From positions 1 to 64,000 of the forward strand of contig JAUXAU010000001.1 in NCBI GenBank assembly GCA_030619765.1: a stretch of 64,000 bases of DNA. Direction: 5' to 3'. Shown one piece after another: positions 1-7,434 of this stretch. The notes below the pieces were generated by a model that ran no database searches, had not been told where the DNA came from, and saw only the letters and a program-made list of their open reading frames with translations. Numbering within the stretch: the stretch's first letter is position 1; every line of letters starts with the position of its first letter. The position numbers were made by a program, and so were the translations under genes. This stretch comes from Thermoplasmatota archaeon. Lineage in GTDB: Archaea > Thermoplasmatota > E2 > DHVEG-1.

Positions 1-2
1 CA

Positions 3-158
3 ACTGCAACGGGAGCAAAAGCTCTTGTCAGGATAAAGGCTGCAGCAAGTGCAACAGAATATGTGAATTGGGACGATTTTATGTTGAAGCATTTTGGTAA
101 AACCAATGAATATGGACATCAATTTAGAGACATTGGACATAATAATCATGTTGCATAG
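3..158 (+). CDS. C-terminal end of a structural-region protein (partial)
   Basis: An open frame enters from the left edge and ends at TAG 156-158, giving the last 51 residues of a protein whose start lies outside the window. The segment is alanine-rich and then polar (ending in HNNHVA). I do not recognise a domain. It sits 8 bp upstream of the fibre gene, so a virion or tail role is inferred from position only. Confidence 0.5.
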   Translation, partial: TATGAKALVRIKAAASATEYVNWDDFMLKHFGKTNEYGHQFRDIGHNNHVA

Positions 159-166
159 GAGAGTCA

Positions 167-1525
167 ATGCCTACTAATTCTTGGCAATATCCAATATCTC
201 TTGAACACGATACAGGTTGGATTGTCTGTAATGATTGGACAAATCAGCATCTTGGAGACACTGTAGGTGCAAATATTGTTCACAACTTCGGAAAGCATCT
301 TAGAGAATTTGTAGTAAAAGTATTTATAAGTTCAGATGGAACAGATGCTAATTCGCATGTCGCAGAACATGTAACAGATGGTAATGTTGGATATACTATA
401 CACGAAGTTGATGATAACACAATAAGGGTTCAAACAGGATCAGGAGGAGTTGCATATAGTAGGGATTCTGATGGAGCCACTACATTAGTTACAAATGGTG
501 AAAGATATAGAGTAATTTGTAGATATGGTGTTCAAGGTTCTAAAGGTAATACAGGAGATACAGGTGCAACTGGTGATACAGGTCCTCAAGGAGAGACAGG
601 GGATACAGGTGCAACCGGCCCTGCAGGAGCGGATGGAATAGATTGGAATGCTGAAGATACTTATGCTGTAAGTAATACCATTTTTTATGAGGGTATTAGG
701 TATACCGCACTTCAAGAAAGTATCAATAAGCAACCAGATATTGAACCGACTTATTGGGATGAAGTTAAAATTTATCTCGACGACATGCCACTTGGTGCAG
801 TTATTCCTTGGTACAAAGCATTAGAAGCACGGTCTCAAACTGCCCTCTCAACTGGTACCGCAGATGGTGATATCAAAAACCATTTAATAGATTCAGGAGC
901 ATCCTTTGAGACTGATGGAGTTGCGGTTGGTTCAATCGTTTGGAACTTGACAGATAAGATCTTTGCTGAGGTCACTGTAGTCAATAGTGGGACTGATCTA
1001 ACTCTAAGTTCTGATGCACTTCCTGACGGAAATGAATCATACGGTGTCTATGCTGAACCCTCCCCTCCTACTGGATGGGAAATATGTGATGGTTCTACAA
1101 TAGACGATGCAGATAGTCCCTTTGACGGATTAGTTATTCCAGACTATCGTGGTACTAGTTCGAAACTTGTCCTCCTCGATGAAAGTGATAGAAGTGCTGA
1201 TTGGGATATAAATGTCAATCCGACTACATCATGGGTAGAGTGCGATTTAGGCCCAAGCGGAAGTGGAAAGTGCCCAGAGGGGACGAAGGCTTTGTTTGGA
1301 TTTATTTATATGAATAAAGCAGATAATATAGGAATATTGGAGATACGTGATGGAACTTCAAGTGAAACTAATTTTCATAAGGTTGACTATGTACATGCAG
1401 CGGTGAGTACGTTTACTATGCTCGCAATAATAAAAGCGACAAATGGCATATTTGATATTAAGGAGCGTGATAGTAATAATAAGATAACAACTTTTATATT
1501 TCAGCCATGGGGCTATCAAATATGA
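167..1525 (+). CDS. Tail fibre / receptor-binding-like protein with collagen-like repeat
   Basis: This 452-residue protein has a beta-rich N-terminal part, then a short Gly-X-Y collagen-like run near residues 124-155 (GNTGDTGATGDTG... GPAGADG). Next comes a segment like carbohydrate-binding modules (W..EDTYAVSNTIFYEG..YTALQE). The C-terminal half contains PPTGWEICDGSTI followed by LVIPDYRG, the layout of phage tail-collar domains. Collagen-like triplets and collar domains are typical of phage adhesins, so it is probably a fibre or collar protein contacting the host surface. The exact receptor is unknown. It overlaps the next gene by ATGA. Confidence 0.75.
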   Translation: MPTNSWQYPISLEHDTGWIVCNDWTNQHLGDTVGANIVHNFGKHLREFVVKVFISSDGTDANSHVAEHVTDGNVGYTIHEVDDNTIRVQTGSGGVAYSRDSDGATTLVTNGERYRVICRYGVQGSKGNTGDTGATGDTGPQGETGDTGATGPAGADGIDWNAEDTYAVSNTIFYEGIRYTALQESINKQPDIEPTYWDEVKIYLDDMPLGAVIPWYKALEARSQTALSTGTADGDIKNHLIDSGASFETDGVAVGSIVWNLTDKIFAEVTVVNSGTDLTLSSDALPDGNESYGVYAEPSPPTGWEICDGSTIDDADSPFDGLVIPDYRGTSSKLVLLDESDRSADWDINVNPTTSWVECDLGPSGSGKCPEGTKALFGFIYMNKADNIGILEIRDGTSSETNFHKVDYVHAAVSTFTMLAIIKATNGIFDIKERDSNNKITTFIFQPWGYQI

Positions 1526-1857
1526 GAAAATATATCTGTGAATATCGAGGCGATAAACTCTATGTCCGTGGTGCTTGTTGTGTCAATCGAGAGACAGGTG
1601 AACTTAAAGAGGATTATTCAGATTGGATTGTGAGAGAGCTTGATGTACCAACACCTGGTATACTTGCTGATGAAGGGCGACTGATCTGGAGGGTAGCTGC
1701 CAAAGGCATAGTAGTTAGGGAACCATCCGATTTGACAGCAAAAGAGATAGCAGCCAAAGAGAAAGCGGAGTATGCCAAACGACTACTGGAGATAGTGGCA
1801 GGACTTGAGGAGAAAATAAGAATATTAGAGTTAAAGAAAGGGATTGAAATAGAATGA
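1522..1857 (+). CDS. Hypothetical protein after fibre gene, coiled-coil C-terminus
   Basis: I prefer ATG 1522, which overlaps the fibre stop as ATGA; the track start at 1507 would need a longer overlap. The 111-residue product has a small beta-type N-terminus with two adjacent cysteines and a Lys/Glu-rich helical C-terminus (AKEIAAKEKAEYAKRLLEIVAGLEEKIRILE) likely to form a coiled coil. Position and coiled coil fit a fibre chaperone or tail-fibre assembly protein, but I recognise no family. Confidence 0.6.
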   Translation: MRKYICEYRGDKLYVRGACCVNRETGELKEDYSDWIVRELDVPTPGILADEGRLIWRVAAKGIVVREPSDLTAKEIAAKEKAEYAKRLLEIVAGLEEKIRILELKKGIEIE

Positions 1858-2456
1858 GCAATAGTTTAGCAACGTTAATAATAAAAAAGAAGTTCAACTC
1901 TGCTGTTGTGCATAACTTCGATGTACATGGAGACTTAACTCTTGTAGGAGATGGTAGAGTAACAAATCATGTTGTAATAGAAGCAGAAGCGTTTAAACTA
2001 GTTGGTGTTAAACCAGCTACTGAAAACTCAGAGGGTGTCTTTGTTACATTAGATTTTGTACATACTGCCGAGAAAGAGGCTCGTACTCAACAGTTCGTGC
2101 CTTATCGTTGGGATGAATCTACAGATATAAAATTAAGAATTGACTGGCTTTGCGATGTAGATGCTACTGGAGGAGCTGTTGTTTGGGGAATTGAATATAT
2201 AGCAATAAAAGACAATGAGGCTGTTGATGGGGCTACTACAACTATTACAGAAGCTTGTGTAGGAGCAGGAGCAGGTTTACTTCAAAGAAGTGAACTTACT
2301 GTTAAAATACTAGCTGCAAACGTAGAAGCGGATGACATTTCAGGAATTCGTATTTTTCGAGACCATGATGCAGCAGGTGATACATTAGATCAAACGGCAC
2401 GATTTGTTGCACTGCATCTTCATTTCGTCAGAAATAAAATTGGCGGTCCAATTTAA
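1854..2456 (+). CDS. Beta-rich putative virion protein
   Basis: A 200-residue protein that starts at an ATGA overlap with the previous gene. It is rich in alternating hydrophobic/polar stretches typical of a beta sandwich, has no cysteine cluster and no membrane segment. It is probably a virion accessory or decoration protein judging from its neighbours. No family is recognised. Confidence 0.6.
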   Translation: MSNSLATLIIKKKFNSAVVHNFDVHGDLTLVGDGRVTNHVVIEAEAFKLVGVKPATENSEGVFVTLDFVHTAEKEARTQQFVPYRWDESTDIKLRIDWLCDVDATGGAVVWGIEYIAIKDNEAVDGATTTITEACVGAGAGLLQRSELTVKILAANVEADDISGIRIFRDHDAAGDTLDQTARFVALHLHFVRNKIGGPI

Positions 2457-2467
2457 AGGAGAAGATA

Positions 2468-2719
2468 ATGAAATCATCTAATAATTATACTGTAAGATGG
2501 ATAGCTATTATTGTTGGACTTGTCATTTGCTTTTCAAGTATCACATTAAATATTGTACAAGCAACTGCAATCACTCGGACAGAAAATAATCATGAACGAA
2601 TTTTAAGCAATACAAAAAAAGTACAAGAGTTAGAAACGCAATGGGCAGTAATAGAAAATGAACTTATTCATGTAAACAGAAAGCTGGAAACACTTTTAGA
2701 TGAGATAAGGATGAAGTAA
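2468..2719 (+). CDS. Small membrane-anchored coiled-coil protein
   Basis: 83 residues. One strong N-terminal membrane segment (roughly residues 11-33, IAIIVGLVICFSSITLNIV) is followed by a helical, heptad-like tail (TKKVQELETQWAVIENELIHVNRKLETLL). This N-in, C-out single-span plus coiled-coil design resembles phage inner-membrane spanin or holin-associated proteins. It stands 1 nt before the endolysin gene, which supports a lysis role. AAAGGAGAAGATAATG gives a good RBS. Confidence 0.6.
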   Translation: MKSSNNYTVRWIAIIVGLVICFSSITLNIVQATAITRTENNHERILSNTKKVQELETQWAVIENELIHVNRKLETLLDEIRMK

Positions 2720-2720
2720 A

Positions 2721-3512
2721 ATGAAAACGGATTATCATTCACAACTACTTTCATTTGTATTTGCTTGTCGTTACAAAGAAGCAAGTCAAATATTAAAGAC
2801 AATGCCACCTCATCTACGATTAAACTACATTGGACTCGCTCTTACACAAATGAAAATCAATTATGGTATTGGAGAAAAAGATATAAAAGGAGGTGCTCGA
2901 TTTCGAATACATAAACTTTCATTTAGTTCTAATGCTCCTGCAACTTGGAAGAGAGGAAAAAAATGGGGCAATAATCCTCCTGGACTTGAGTGTGGATTCT
3001 TTGTAGAACTGATTCTTTATATGGCAGGGATAACAAATGGATACATTTTAAATTATAGAGGATTAAGGGATGTACCAAAATCGAGTAAGTTGTTTAAGGA
3101 AGCTAGTAGATGGGATTCAAATTATAAGGTCAACTGGGTGCCGACGAAAAAAAATTCTCATACAATTATTGAAGACGCGGGACTTTGCAAGGCCTGGGCA
3201 ATGACTCCACATTTACTCTATTTTAGAAGAGAATTTGTGCCTGTTGATATTCCTAAAGTTGGTGACTTGATATTCATGACTGAGAGAAATATTCAGGATG
3301 GATGGAGCGCACATGTTGGAATATGGGGACAAGATAAAACAGGAGAAGGTATTATTCATAGTACTCCAATTGTATCGAAATATGCTGTTCGAGAATCAGG
3401 TCCTAAGTTCACTCGATTAAGTGATCCATATTTCACAGAATATCTCAAACCACAGATGAAAAAATGGGAGAGATGGTTTGGATCTTGTGCGACAAGATTA
3501 AAGGAGGTGTAG
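2721..3512 (+). CDS. Putative endolysin, NlpC/P60- or CHAP-like cysteine peptidase
   Basis: A 263-residue protein with a plausible catalytic Cys in GLECGFFVELILYMAG (about residue 92) and a later His in AHVGIWGQDKTGEGIIHST (about residue 197). This Cys...HVGI...IIHS order is typical of NlpC/P60 and CHAP peptidoglycan hydrolases. It would cut peptide bonds of the cell wall at lysis. Small membrane-protein genes lie on both sides. No signal peptide is visible, so release would need a holin. The family assignment is by motif only. Confidence 0.6.
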   Translation: MKTDYHSQLLSFVFACRYKEASQILKTMPPHLRLNYIGLALTQMKINYGIGEKDIKGGARFRIHKLSFSSNAPATWKRGKKWGNNPPGLECGFFVELILYMAGITNGYILNYRGLRDVPKSSKLFKEASRWDSNYKVNWVPTKKNSHTIIEDAGLCKAWAMTPHLLYFRREFVPVDIPKVGDLIFMTERNIQDGWSAHVGIWGQDKTGEGIIHSTPIVSKYAVRESGPKFTRLSDPYFTEYLKPQMKKWERWFGSCATRLKEV

Positions 3513-3513
3513 G

Positions 3514-3594
3514 ATGAAAGATTTTTTTGTAATGTTGGGAAAAAGATTTAAGGCTCTTGTAGCCAAGTTGTTCTCATTAGGAACAATACAATGA
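3514..3594 (+). CDS. 26-residue basic amphipathic peptide
   Basis: Too short for the ORF track. ATG 3514 follows a near-perfect AAAGGAGGTGT ribosome binding site that overlaps the end of the endolysin gene. The product (MKDFFVMLGKRFKALVAKLF...) is a single amphipathic, positively charged helix. In the lysis region it could be a membrane-active peptide or regulator; function unknown. Confidence 0.5.
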   Translation: MKDFFVMLGKRFKALVAKLFSLGTIQ

Positions 3595-3606
3595 GGAGTA
3601 GCCAGC

Positions 3607-3720
3607 ATGTTTTTCTGGACGGGAAAGCTCCCATGGTATGGGTGGTTAGCTTCTACAGTATTGTTTCTTGGAATTCGTTTTGTGAAAGAGCTGAAAGGAG
3701 TTGGTTGGTTTGGCAAATAA
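3607..3720 (+). CDS. 37-residue single-span membrane protein, holin-like
   Basis: ATG 3607 has GAGGAG eight bases upstream. The 37-residue product is mostly hydrophobic (WYGWLASTVLFLGIRFV) with a basic, glycine-containing tail. Size, single membrane span and position after the endolysin make it a holin candidate, but small phage membrane proteins are too varied to be certain. Confidence 0.55.
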   Translation: MFFWTGKLPWYGWLASTVLFLGIRFVKELKGVGWFGK

Positions 3721-3721
3721 G

Positions 3722-4096
3722 ATGTTAAAATGGCTGAAAAAGGTGTGGAAGGTTCTTTTACGAATTATCCCCTGGGTGATTACTACTTTAATTTTTTTGT
3801 TCGCTGCGAAGAAGGTGACGGGTCTTGTTCGTACCGCTATAGTAGGTGACGTGAAAGAGCCTTCCAATTTTCACTTGATTCCAGGAAAAGACAATGAGAT
3901 CATTATCTTAAATAGTAAAGGAAATTACGATACTGTAAAACTGGAAAAGGGAGTGAAAGCAAGCAAAGTAACGGCTGCAGGTATTGCGGAAGGAGGCAAA
4001 GTACATGTGGAAATTAAACATAAAAAATCTATGGAAAGTTGGATTGATTCTAATAATGCTAATGGGAGTAGTGCCAAAAGTTATTGGGGAAAATAA
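3722..4096 (+). CDS. Inner-membrane lysis-region protein (possible spanin partner)
   Basis: About 124 residues from ATG 3722. A TTG at 3710 sits 9 bases after AAAGGAG and may be the true start. A basic N-terminus precedes a strong membrane span (VLLRIIPWVITTLIFLFAA), then a soluble domain. Its 3' end is overlapped for about 90 nt by the next gene in another frame, the arrangement of nested Rz/Rz1-type spanin genes. Spanin assignment is inference. Confidence 0.55.
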   Translation: MLKWLKKVWKVLLRIIPWVITTLIFLFAAKKVTGLVRTAIVGDVKEPSNFHLIPGKDNEIIILNSKGNYDTVKLEKGVKASKVTAAGIAEGGKVHVEIKHKKSMESWIDSNNANGSSAKSYWGK

Positions 4097-4490
4097 ACTT
4101 TGTGTCGTCAACAGTATTGAAGTAGAGATAGAATCTGACAACAGATTAGATACTCCAGAAAAAGTTGATAAATGGTTGAGTAAAATGTCTTATAATCAAC
4201 TTATTGGAATTGTAATGATATGGGATCAAATCCTTAATGCAACGCCTAATATCTTTTTTCCTGATGTGGTGGCTATTCTTGTTGACAGAGATTTGCATGT
4301 TACTCAGAAGGATTCAAAAGAGTTCGGTACAATTGATATTGCAGGTAGATTAAATTACAACTTTTATTTTCCTTCATTTATAATAAAAGATTGGATGCCT
4401 AAAAAGAAAGGGCCGAGTTTGGTTCCCTATTTAGTTGTAGGAGGGATTGGAGTGACATGTGGAATTTTCCTTGCAGCTTTAATAAAATGA
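4005..4490 (+). CDS. Exported protein with signal peptide and C-terminal membrane span
   Basis: I place the start at ATG 4005, eight bases after GGAGG; the track start 3984 has no RBS. The 161-residue product has a clear signal-like N-terminus (LWKVGLILIMLMGVVPKVIG) and a second hydrophobic segment at the C-terminus (LVPYLVVGGIGVTCGIFLAAL). Two-ended membrane anchoring and the nested start within the upstream gene suggest a spanin-type envelope protein. No lipobox is obvious. Confidence 0.55.
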   Translation: MWKLNIKNLWKVGLILIMLMGVVPKVIGENKLCVVNSIEVEIESDNRLDTPEKVDKWLSKMSYNQLIGIVMIWDQILNATPNIFFPDVVAILVDRDLHVTQKDSKEFGTIDIAGRLNYNFYFPSFIIKDWMPKKKGPSLVPYLVVGGIGVTCGIFLAALIK

Positions 4491-4609
4491 AAGAAGTCTT
4501 TATTGAATCTAAAATTGTCAAAGAAATTTCTATTGTCTCATTTGTTGTTAAAAGCATAGAAATAGAATCTAAAGTTGTAAAAGAGATCAAAATAATTTCA
4601 AAGGTTTAG
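4487..4609 (+). CDS. 40-residue repetitive peptide
   Basis: Starts by ATGA overlap with the previous stop. The sequence repeats a short pattern (IESKIVKEI ... VVKSIEIESKVVKEIKIISKV), alternating Glu/Lys/Ser with Ile/Val, which suggests an amphipathic strand or helix. Function unknown; it could also be a decaying duplicated segment. Confidence 0.4.
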   Translation: MKEVFIESKIVKEISIVSFVVKSIEIESKVVKEIKIISKV

Positions 4610-4618
4610 AGGATTGGT

Positions 4619-4897
4619 ATGGATTCGTTGCAAGCGTTTATAAATCAGAAGTTGTTAGTACACTCAGTTGCCGGAGATGTATCAGGAGCAACTGCCGGCG
4701 TAAAATATTTTTCCCCGGAGGGAGTGTCTGGATTTGTTGCAGGGACTGTTTCAGGTACAGATCACTTGACGGCAACTATTGGAACTGGAGTCCTAAATGC
4801 AGAAGGAACTTGGAAAGTGAAATCCAGAATTCTTTTAGGAGGATTTGAGTATTTGGGCCCTAGTGTAGAACTAACCATATTGGGAAGGGATGAATAA
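4619..4897 (+). CDS. Small beta-rich protein, possible Ig-like virion decoration
   Basis: 92 residues, soluble, with repeated Gly/Thr/Val strands (VSGFVAGTVSGTDHLTATIGTGVLNAEGTW) like small Ig-type or beta-sandwich virion proteins. GAGG lies just upstream of ATG 4619. The family is not recognised; role inferred from location in the late block. Confidence 0.5.
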   Translation: MDSLQAFINQKLLVHSVAGDVSGATAGVKYFSPEGVSGFVAGTVSGTDHLTATIGTGVLNAEGTWKVKSRILLGGFEYLGPSVELTILGRDE

Positions 4898-5494
4898 ATG
4901 AAAATATTGATTTTGGCTCCTCATGTGGATGACGCAGAATTGGGATTAGGGGCAACTATAGCAAAACTTGGAGTTGAAAATAATCATGAAATAGTTGTTC
5001 GCACTTTTTCATACGTGTACGATAAACAAGACTTGCTGGGAGAATTTGTAGACTCAATGGATGTATTGAATGTTACAGATAGACACTGGTACAATTTTCC
5101 TACACGTCATTTTGTAGAGCGTCGTCAGGATATTCTTGATGCCATGATAAAGTTAAGGGATGCAGAAAATCCAGATGTTGTCTACACACCTTGCAGTGCA
5201 GATACACATCAAGATCATAAAGTGATCTATGAAGAGTCTGTAAGGGCATTCAAAAGATGTACCATTCTTGGATATGAAATTCCTAGAAATGCTTTTAAGT
5301 TTGTACCTCAACTTTTTGAGAAGTTGTTCTACACAGATGTTGAACGAAAATGGGAAGCATTGAAGTGTTATGAATCTCAACTTGGAAGGTTGTATTTTAA
5401 TAAAGACTTTATTTTTGGGTTGGCTCATGTAAGAGGCGTGCAGGCTAACACAGTCTTAGCAGAATCTTTTGAAGTCATACAAATGATAAAATGA
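4898..5494 (+). CDS. PIG-L/LmbE-family deacetylase
   Basis: The 198-residue protein opens with APHVDDAELGLG, the zinc-binding HxDD motif of PIG-L/LmbE N-acetylglucosaminyl deacetylases, and has the second metal-site motif THQDH near residue 107. Family members remove N-acetyl groups from GlcNAc-containing sugars. It is followed with a 4-nt overlap by an ATP-grasp ligase and then a PHP-domain protein, so the three likely modify one substrate, perhaps a virion or cell-surface glycan. Substrate unknown. Confidence 0.85.
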   Translation: MKILILAPHVDDAELGLGATIAKLGVENNHEIVVRTFSYVYDKQDLLGEFVDSMDVLNVTDRHWYNFPTRHFVERRQDILDAMIKLRDAENPDVVYTPCSADTHQDHKVIYEESVRAFKRCTILGYEIPRNAFKFVPQLFEKLFYTDVERKWEALKCYESQLGRLYFNKDFIFGLAHVRGVQANTVLAESFEVIQMIK

Positions 5495-6516
5495 CTACAA
5501 TACTATTAACGGGTGTAGGAGCGCCAGGAACAGCAGGCACATTGTACGCTTTAAGAAATAATGGTGAACAAAAAGTTAGAATAATTGGGGTTGACACAGA
5601 TAAGGATGCTATTGGAAAATATCTTATTGACAAGTTTTATACTGTTCTATCTCCCCAACTTCCTAAGTATATTCCTAAGTTAGTGCAAATATGTGAAGAA
5701 GAAAAAGTTGATGTTATCCTTCCGCAAACCACTGCCGAGCTTCAAATCTTATCTATTAACAGACAAGAGCTCCCATCAGTTGCAATTTCTAATCCTTATG
5801 CAATTTTCATTGCAAACAATAAATCACAAGTTATGAAATTGTTTAAAGAACATGGTTTCCCTACACCTGCATATTGTCTGGTGTACACAAGAAAGCAATT
5901 GGAAAAAGTTGTTTGTGAATACGGTTACCCTACAACTCCTGTAGTTGTTAAATCACCTTGTTCAAGTGGTGGAAGAGGTGTTCGAATTTTGCAGAAAGAA
6001 AAACAAGGGAAGTTTTTTTCAGAAAAACCCAATGGATTATATTGCAGTCTGAAAAGTTTGTTGGTGCAACTGGGTGATTATTTTCCACCTGTTGTAGTGA
6101 TGGAATACTTGCCTGGGGATGAATATACAGTTGATTGTTTTAGAGGAAGGGATGTGAAATTTGCAGTGCCAAGAAAGAGATTGAAGATAAGGGATGGAAT
6201 CACTTTTGATTCGGTTGTAGAGTTGAGGAAAGATTTGATTGACTATTCTTTGTGGGCTGCAAAAGAAATGGATTTAAAATATGCTTTTGGGTTTCAATAT
6301 AAACTTGATTCTAAGAGAGTGCCAAAAATTCTTGAATGTAATCCAAGAGTACAAGGAACGATGGTTGCGAGTTATTTTTCCGGGGCGAATATTATTTGGA
6401 TGGCAGTTACTGAGTGTTTAAATGGACCTGTGAAAGAAACACCTGTCCTTCGTTCTGGCAGTCGGCTTATAAGATATTGGGGTGGAGTGGATACACACAG
6501 TGGCTATACAATTTAG
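5491..6516 (+). CDS. ATP-grasp ligase, carbamoyl-phosphate-synthase-like
   Basis: 341 residues. It has an N-terminal nucleotide/sugar-binding type beta-alpha-beta (TTILLTGVGAPGTAGTLYALR), the ATP-grasp core (PVVVKSPCSSGGRGVRIL near residue 150, EYLPGDEYTVDCF near 207) and the metal-binding end motif ILECNPRVQGT near 288. ATP-grasp enzymes make carboxylate-amine or similar bonds through acyl phosphates. Its neighbours are a deacetylase upstream and a PHP phosphoesterase downstream. A free amine made by the deacetylase would be a natural substrate; that is inference. Confidence 0.8.
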   Translation: MTTILLTGVGAPGTAGTLYALRNNGEQKVRIIGVDTDKDAIGKYLIDKFYTVLSPQLPKYIPKLVQICEEEKVDVILPQTTAELQILSINRQELPSVAISNPYAIFIANNKSQVMKLFKEHGFPTPAYCLVYTRKQLEKVVCEYGYPTTPVVVKSPCSSGGRGVRILQKEKQGKFFSEKPNGLYCSLKSLLVQLGDYFPPVVVMEYLPGDEYTVDCFRGRDVKFAVPRKRLKIRDGITFDSVVELRKDLIDYSLWAAKEMDLKYAFGFQYKLDSKRVPKILECNPRVQGTMVASYFSGANIIWMAVTECLNGPVKETPVLRSGSRLIRYWGGVDTHSGYTI

Positions 6517-7111
6517 AAAACCTTATATTTCCCACTTACACACCAGTTTTGCAGATGGTGAAATGTCTGTAGAAAATTACTTCAGCTTCGCAAGAGATCA
6601 TGGATACAAGGAATTGATCTTTTTGGAACATGTTAGGATGAAACCATCTTATGATGTATCTGAATTTGTTGCGCAGATTAGAGATTGTTCGAGCAGGTAT
6701 AATATAAGGGGAAGAGTTGGGTTCGAAGCTGCTCTTTTAAAAAGTGGCCAGTTGGACATCAGTTCCGAAGCCTTGAAATATGCAGACGTGTTGGGGATTG
6801 CCGTGCACAGATTTTCTAATAATTTAGAACAATTTTTATTGGCTTTTAGTAAAGTGCTTAGAATGTATCCTGATAAGGTGAAGGTGTGGGTTCATCCTGG
6901 GTTGTATCTGAAGAAGAGAAAGATGTTGGATGAGAAGGCGTTGTTGTATATAAAGATGTTAAAAATTGCGGTGAATGAGGGATGCTTGATTGAAAGGAAT
7001 CTTAAGTATGGACTCATCCCACAGAAGCTGTGCAAGATAATACCTCAGAAGAAGTTGATTGTAGGAGTTGATTCTCATACAAATAAAGACTTACTGGTAC
7101 GTTCAGAGTAG
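6500..7111 (+). CDS. PHP-domain metal-dependent phosphoesterase
   Basis: The N-terminal HLHTSFADGEMSVENYFSFARDHG and the C-terminal VGVDSHT are the metal-ligand motifs of the PHP family, with HPGLY in between. PHP proteins hydrolyse phosphoesters such as histidinol phosphate or nucleic-acid ends. Start is uncertain: no ATG exists, GTG 6500 or GTG 6482 would both overlap the ATP-grasp gene. It is the last gene of the rightward late unit before a tandem structured repeat and terminator. Confidence 0.7.
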   Translation: MAIQFRKPYISHLHTSFADGEMSVENYFSFARDHGYKELIFLEHVRMKPSYDVSEFVAQIRDCSSRYNIRGRVGFEAALLKSGQLDISSEALKYADVLGIAVHRFSNNLEQFLLAFSKVLRMYPDKVKVWVHPGLYLKKRKMLDEKALLYIKMLKIAVNEGCLIERNLKYGLIPQKLCKIIPQKKLIVGVDSHTNKDLLVRSE

Positions 7112-7320
7112 GCTGAGAATAGCCAAAAACGGCCCTTAGAGGCCCTCTAAGGTACCTTCGTTTAAAGAATGGTATATAGAGACCTTTTGGTAGAACAAAG
7201 GCGTTCAAAGTAGATTAAGAATAGCCAGGAACGACCCTCAGAGGCCCTGTGTGGCCTTGTGATAACAAAATGGAGTAATATACCTTTCTATAGAACAAAG
7301 GTGTTTCTAGGAAAAATTGG
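7107..7320 (+). repeat. Tandem pair of about 100-bp structured units in late 3' UTR
   Basis: Two degenerate copies follow one another (unit 1 about 7107-7204, unit 2 about 7205-7312). Shared pieces in order are GAATAGCCA, ACG(G/A)CCCT(T/C)AGAGGCCCT, an ATATA patch, and TAGAACAAAGG(C/T)GTT. Each unit can form a hairpin around GGCC and a second one CCTTT-N9-AAAGG, with differing loop bases. The stretch has no supported gene. It may be a duplicated mRNA 3' stabilising element or a small RNA. Confidence 0.5.
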
Positions 7321-7324
7321 ACAT

Positions 7325-7369
7325 GAAAAAAGGGATAGACTGCAAGAGCAATCTATCCCTTATTTTTTT
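7325..7369. terminator. Bidirectional intrinsic terminator
   Basis: AGGGATAGA ... TCTATCCCT forms a 9-11 bp stem with A-run upstream (AAAAAA) and T-run downstream (TTATTTTTTT), so it can stop both the rightward late unit and the leftward small-gene operon. Confidence 0.8.
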
Positions 7370-7374
7370 GGAGC

Positions 7375-7407
7375 AAAAAGAGAGGGCATGCAGTGAAGCA
7401 TGCCCTC
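7375..7407 (-). terminator. Intrinsic terminator of the leftward small-gene operon
   Basis: A perfect 10-bp stem GAGGGCATGC / GCATGCCCTC with 6-nt loop, followed on the minus strand by TCTTTTTG. It lies about 28 nt after the stop of the last leftward gene, giving tandem terminators with 7325-7369. Confidence 0.85.
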
Positions 7408-7434
7408 AAAAAGGAGGAAGAAAATCTAAAAAGA

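Noticed and set aside
485-733. Minus-strand ORF over the collagen-like region
   Set aside because: Shadow of the Gly-X-Y codons of the fibre gene.
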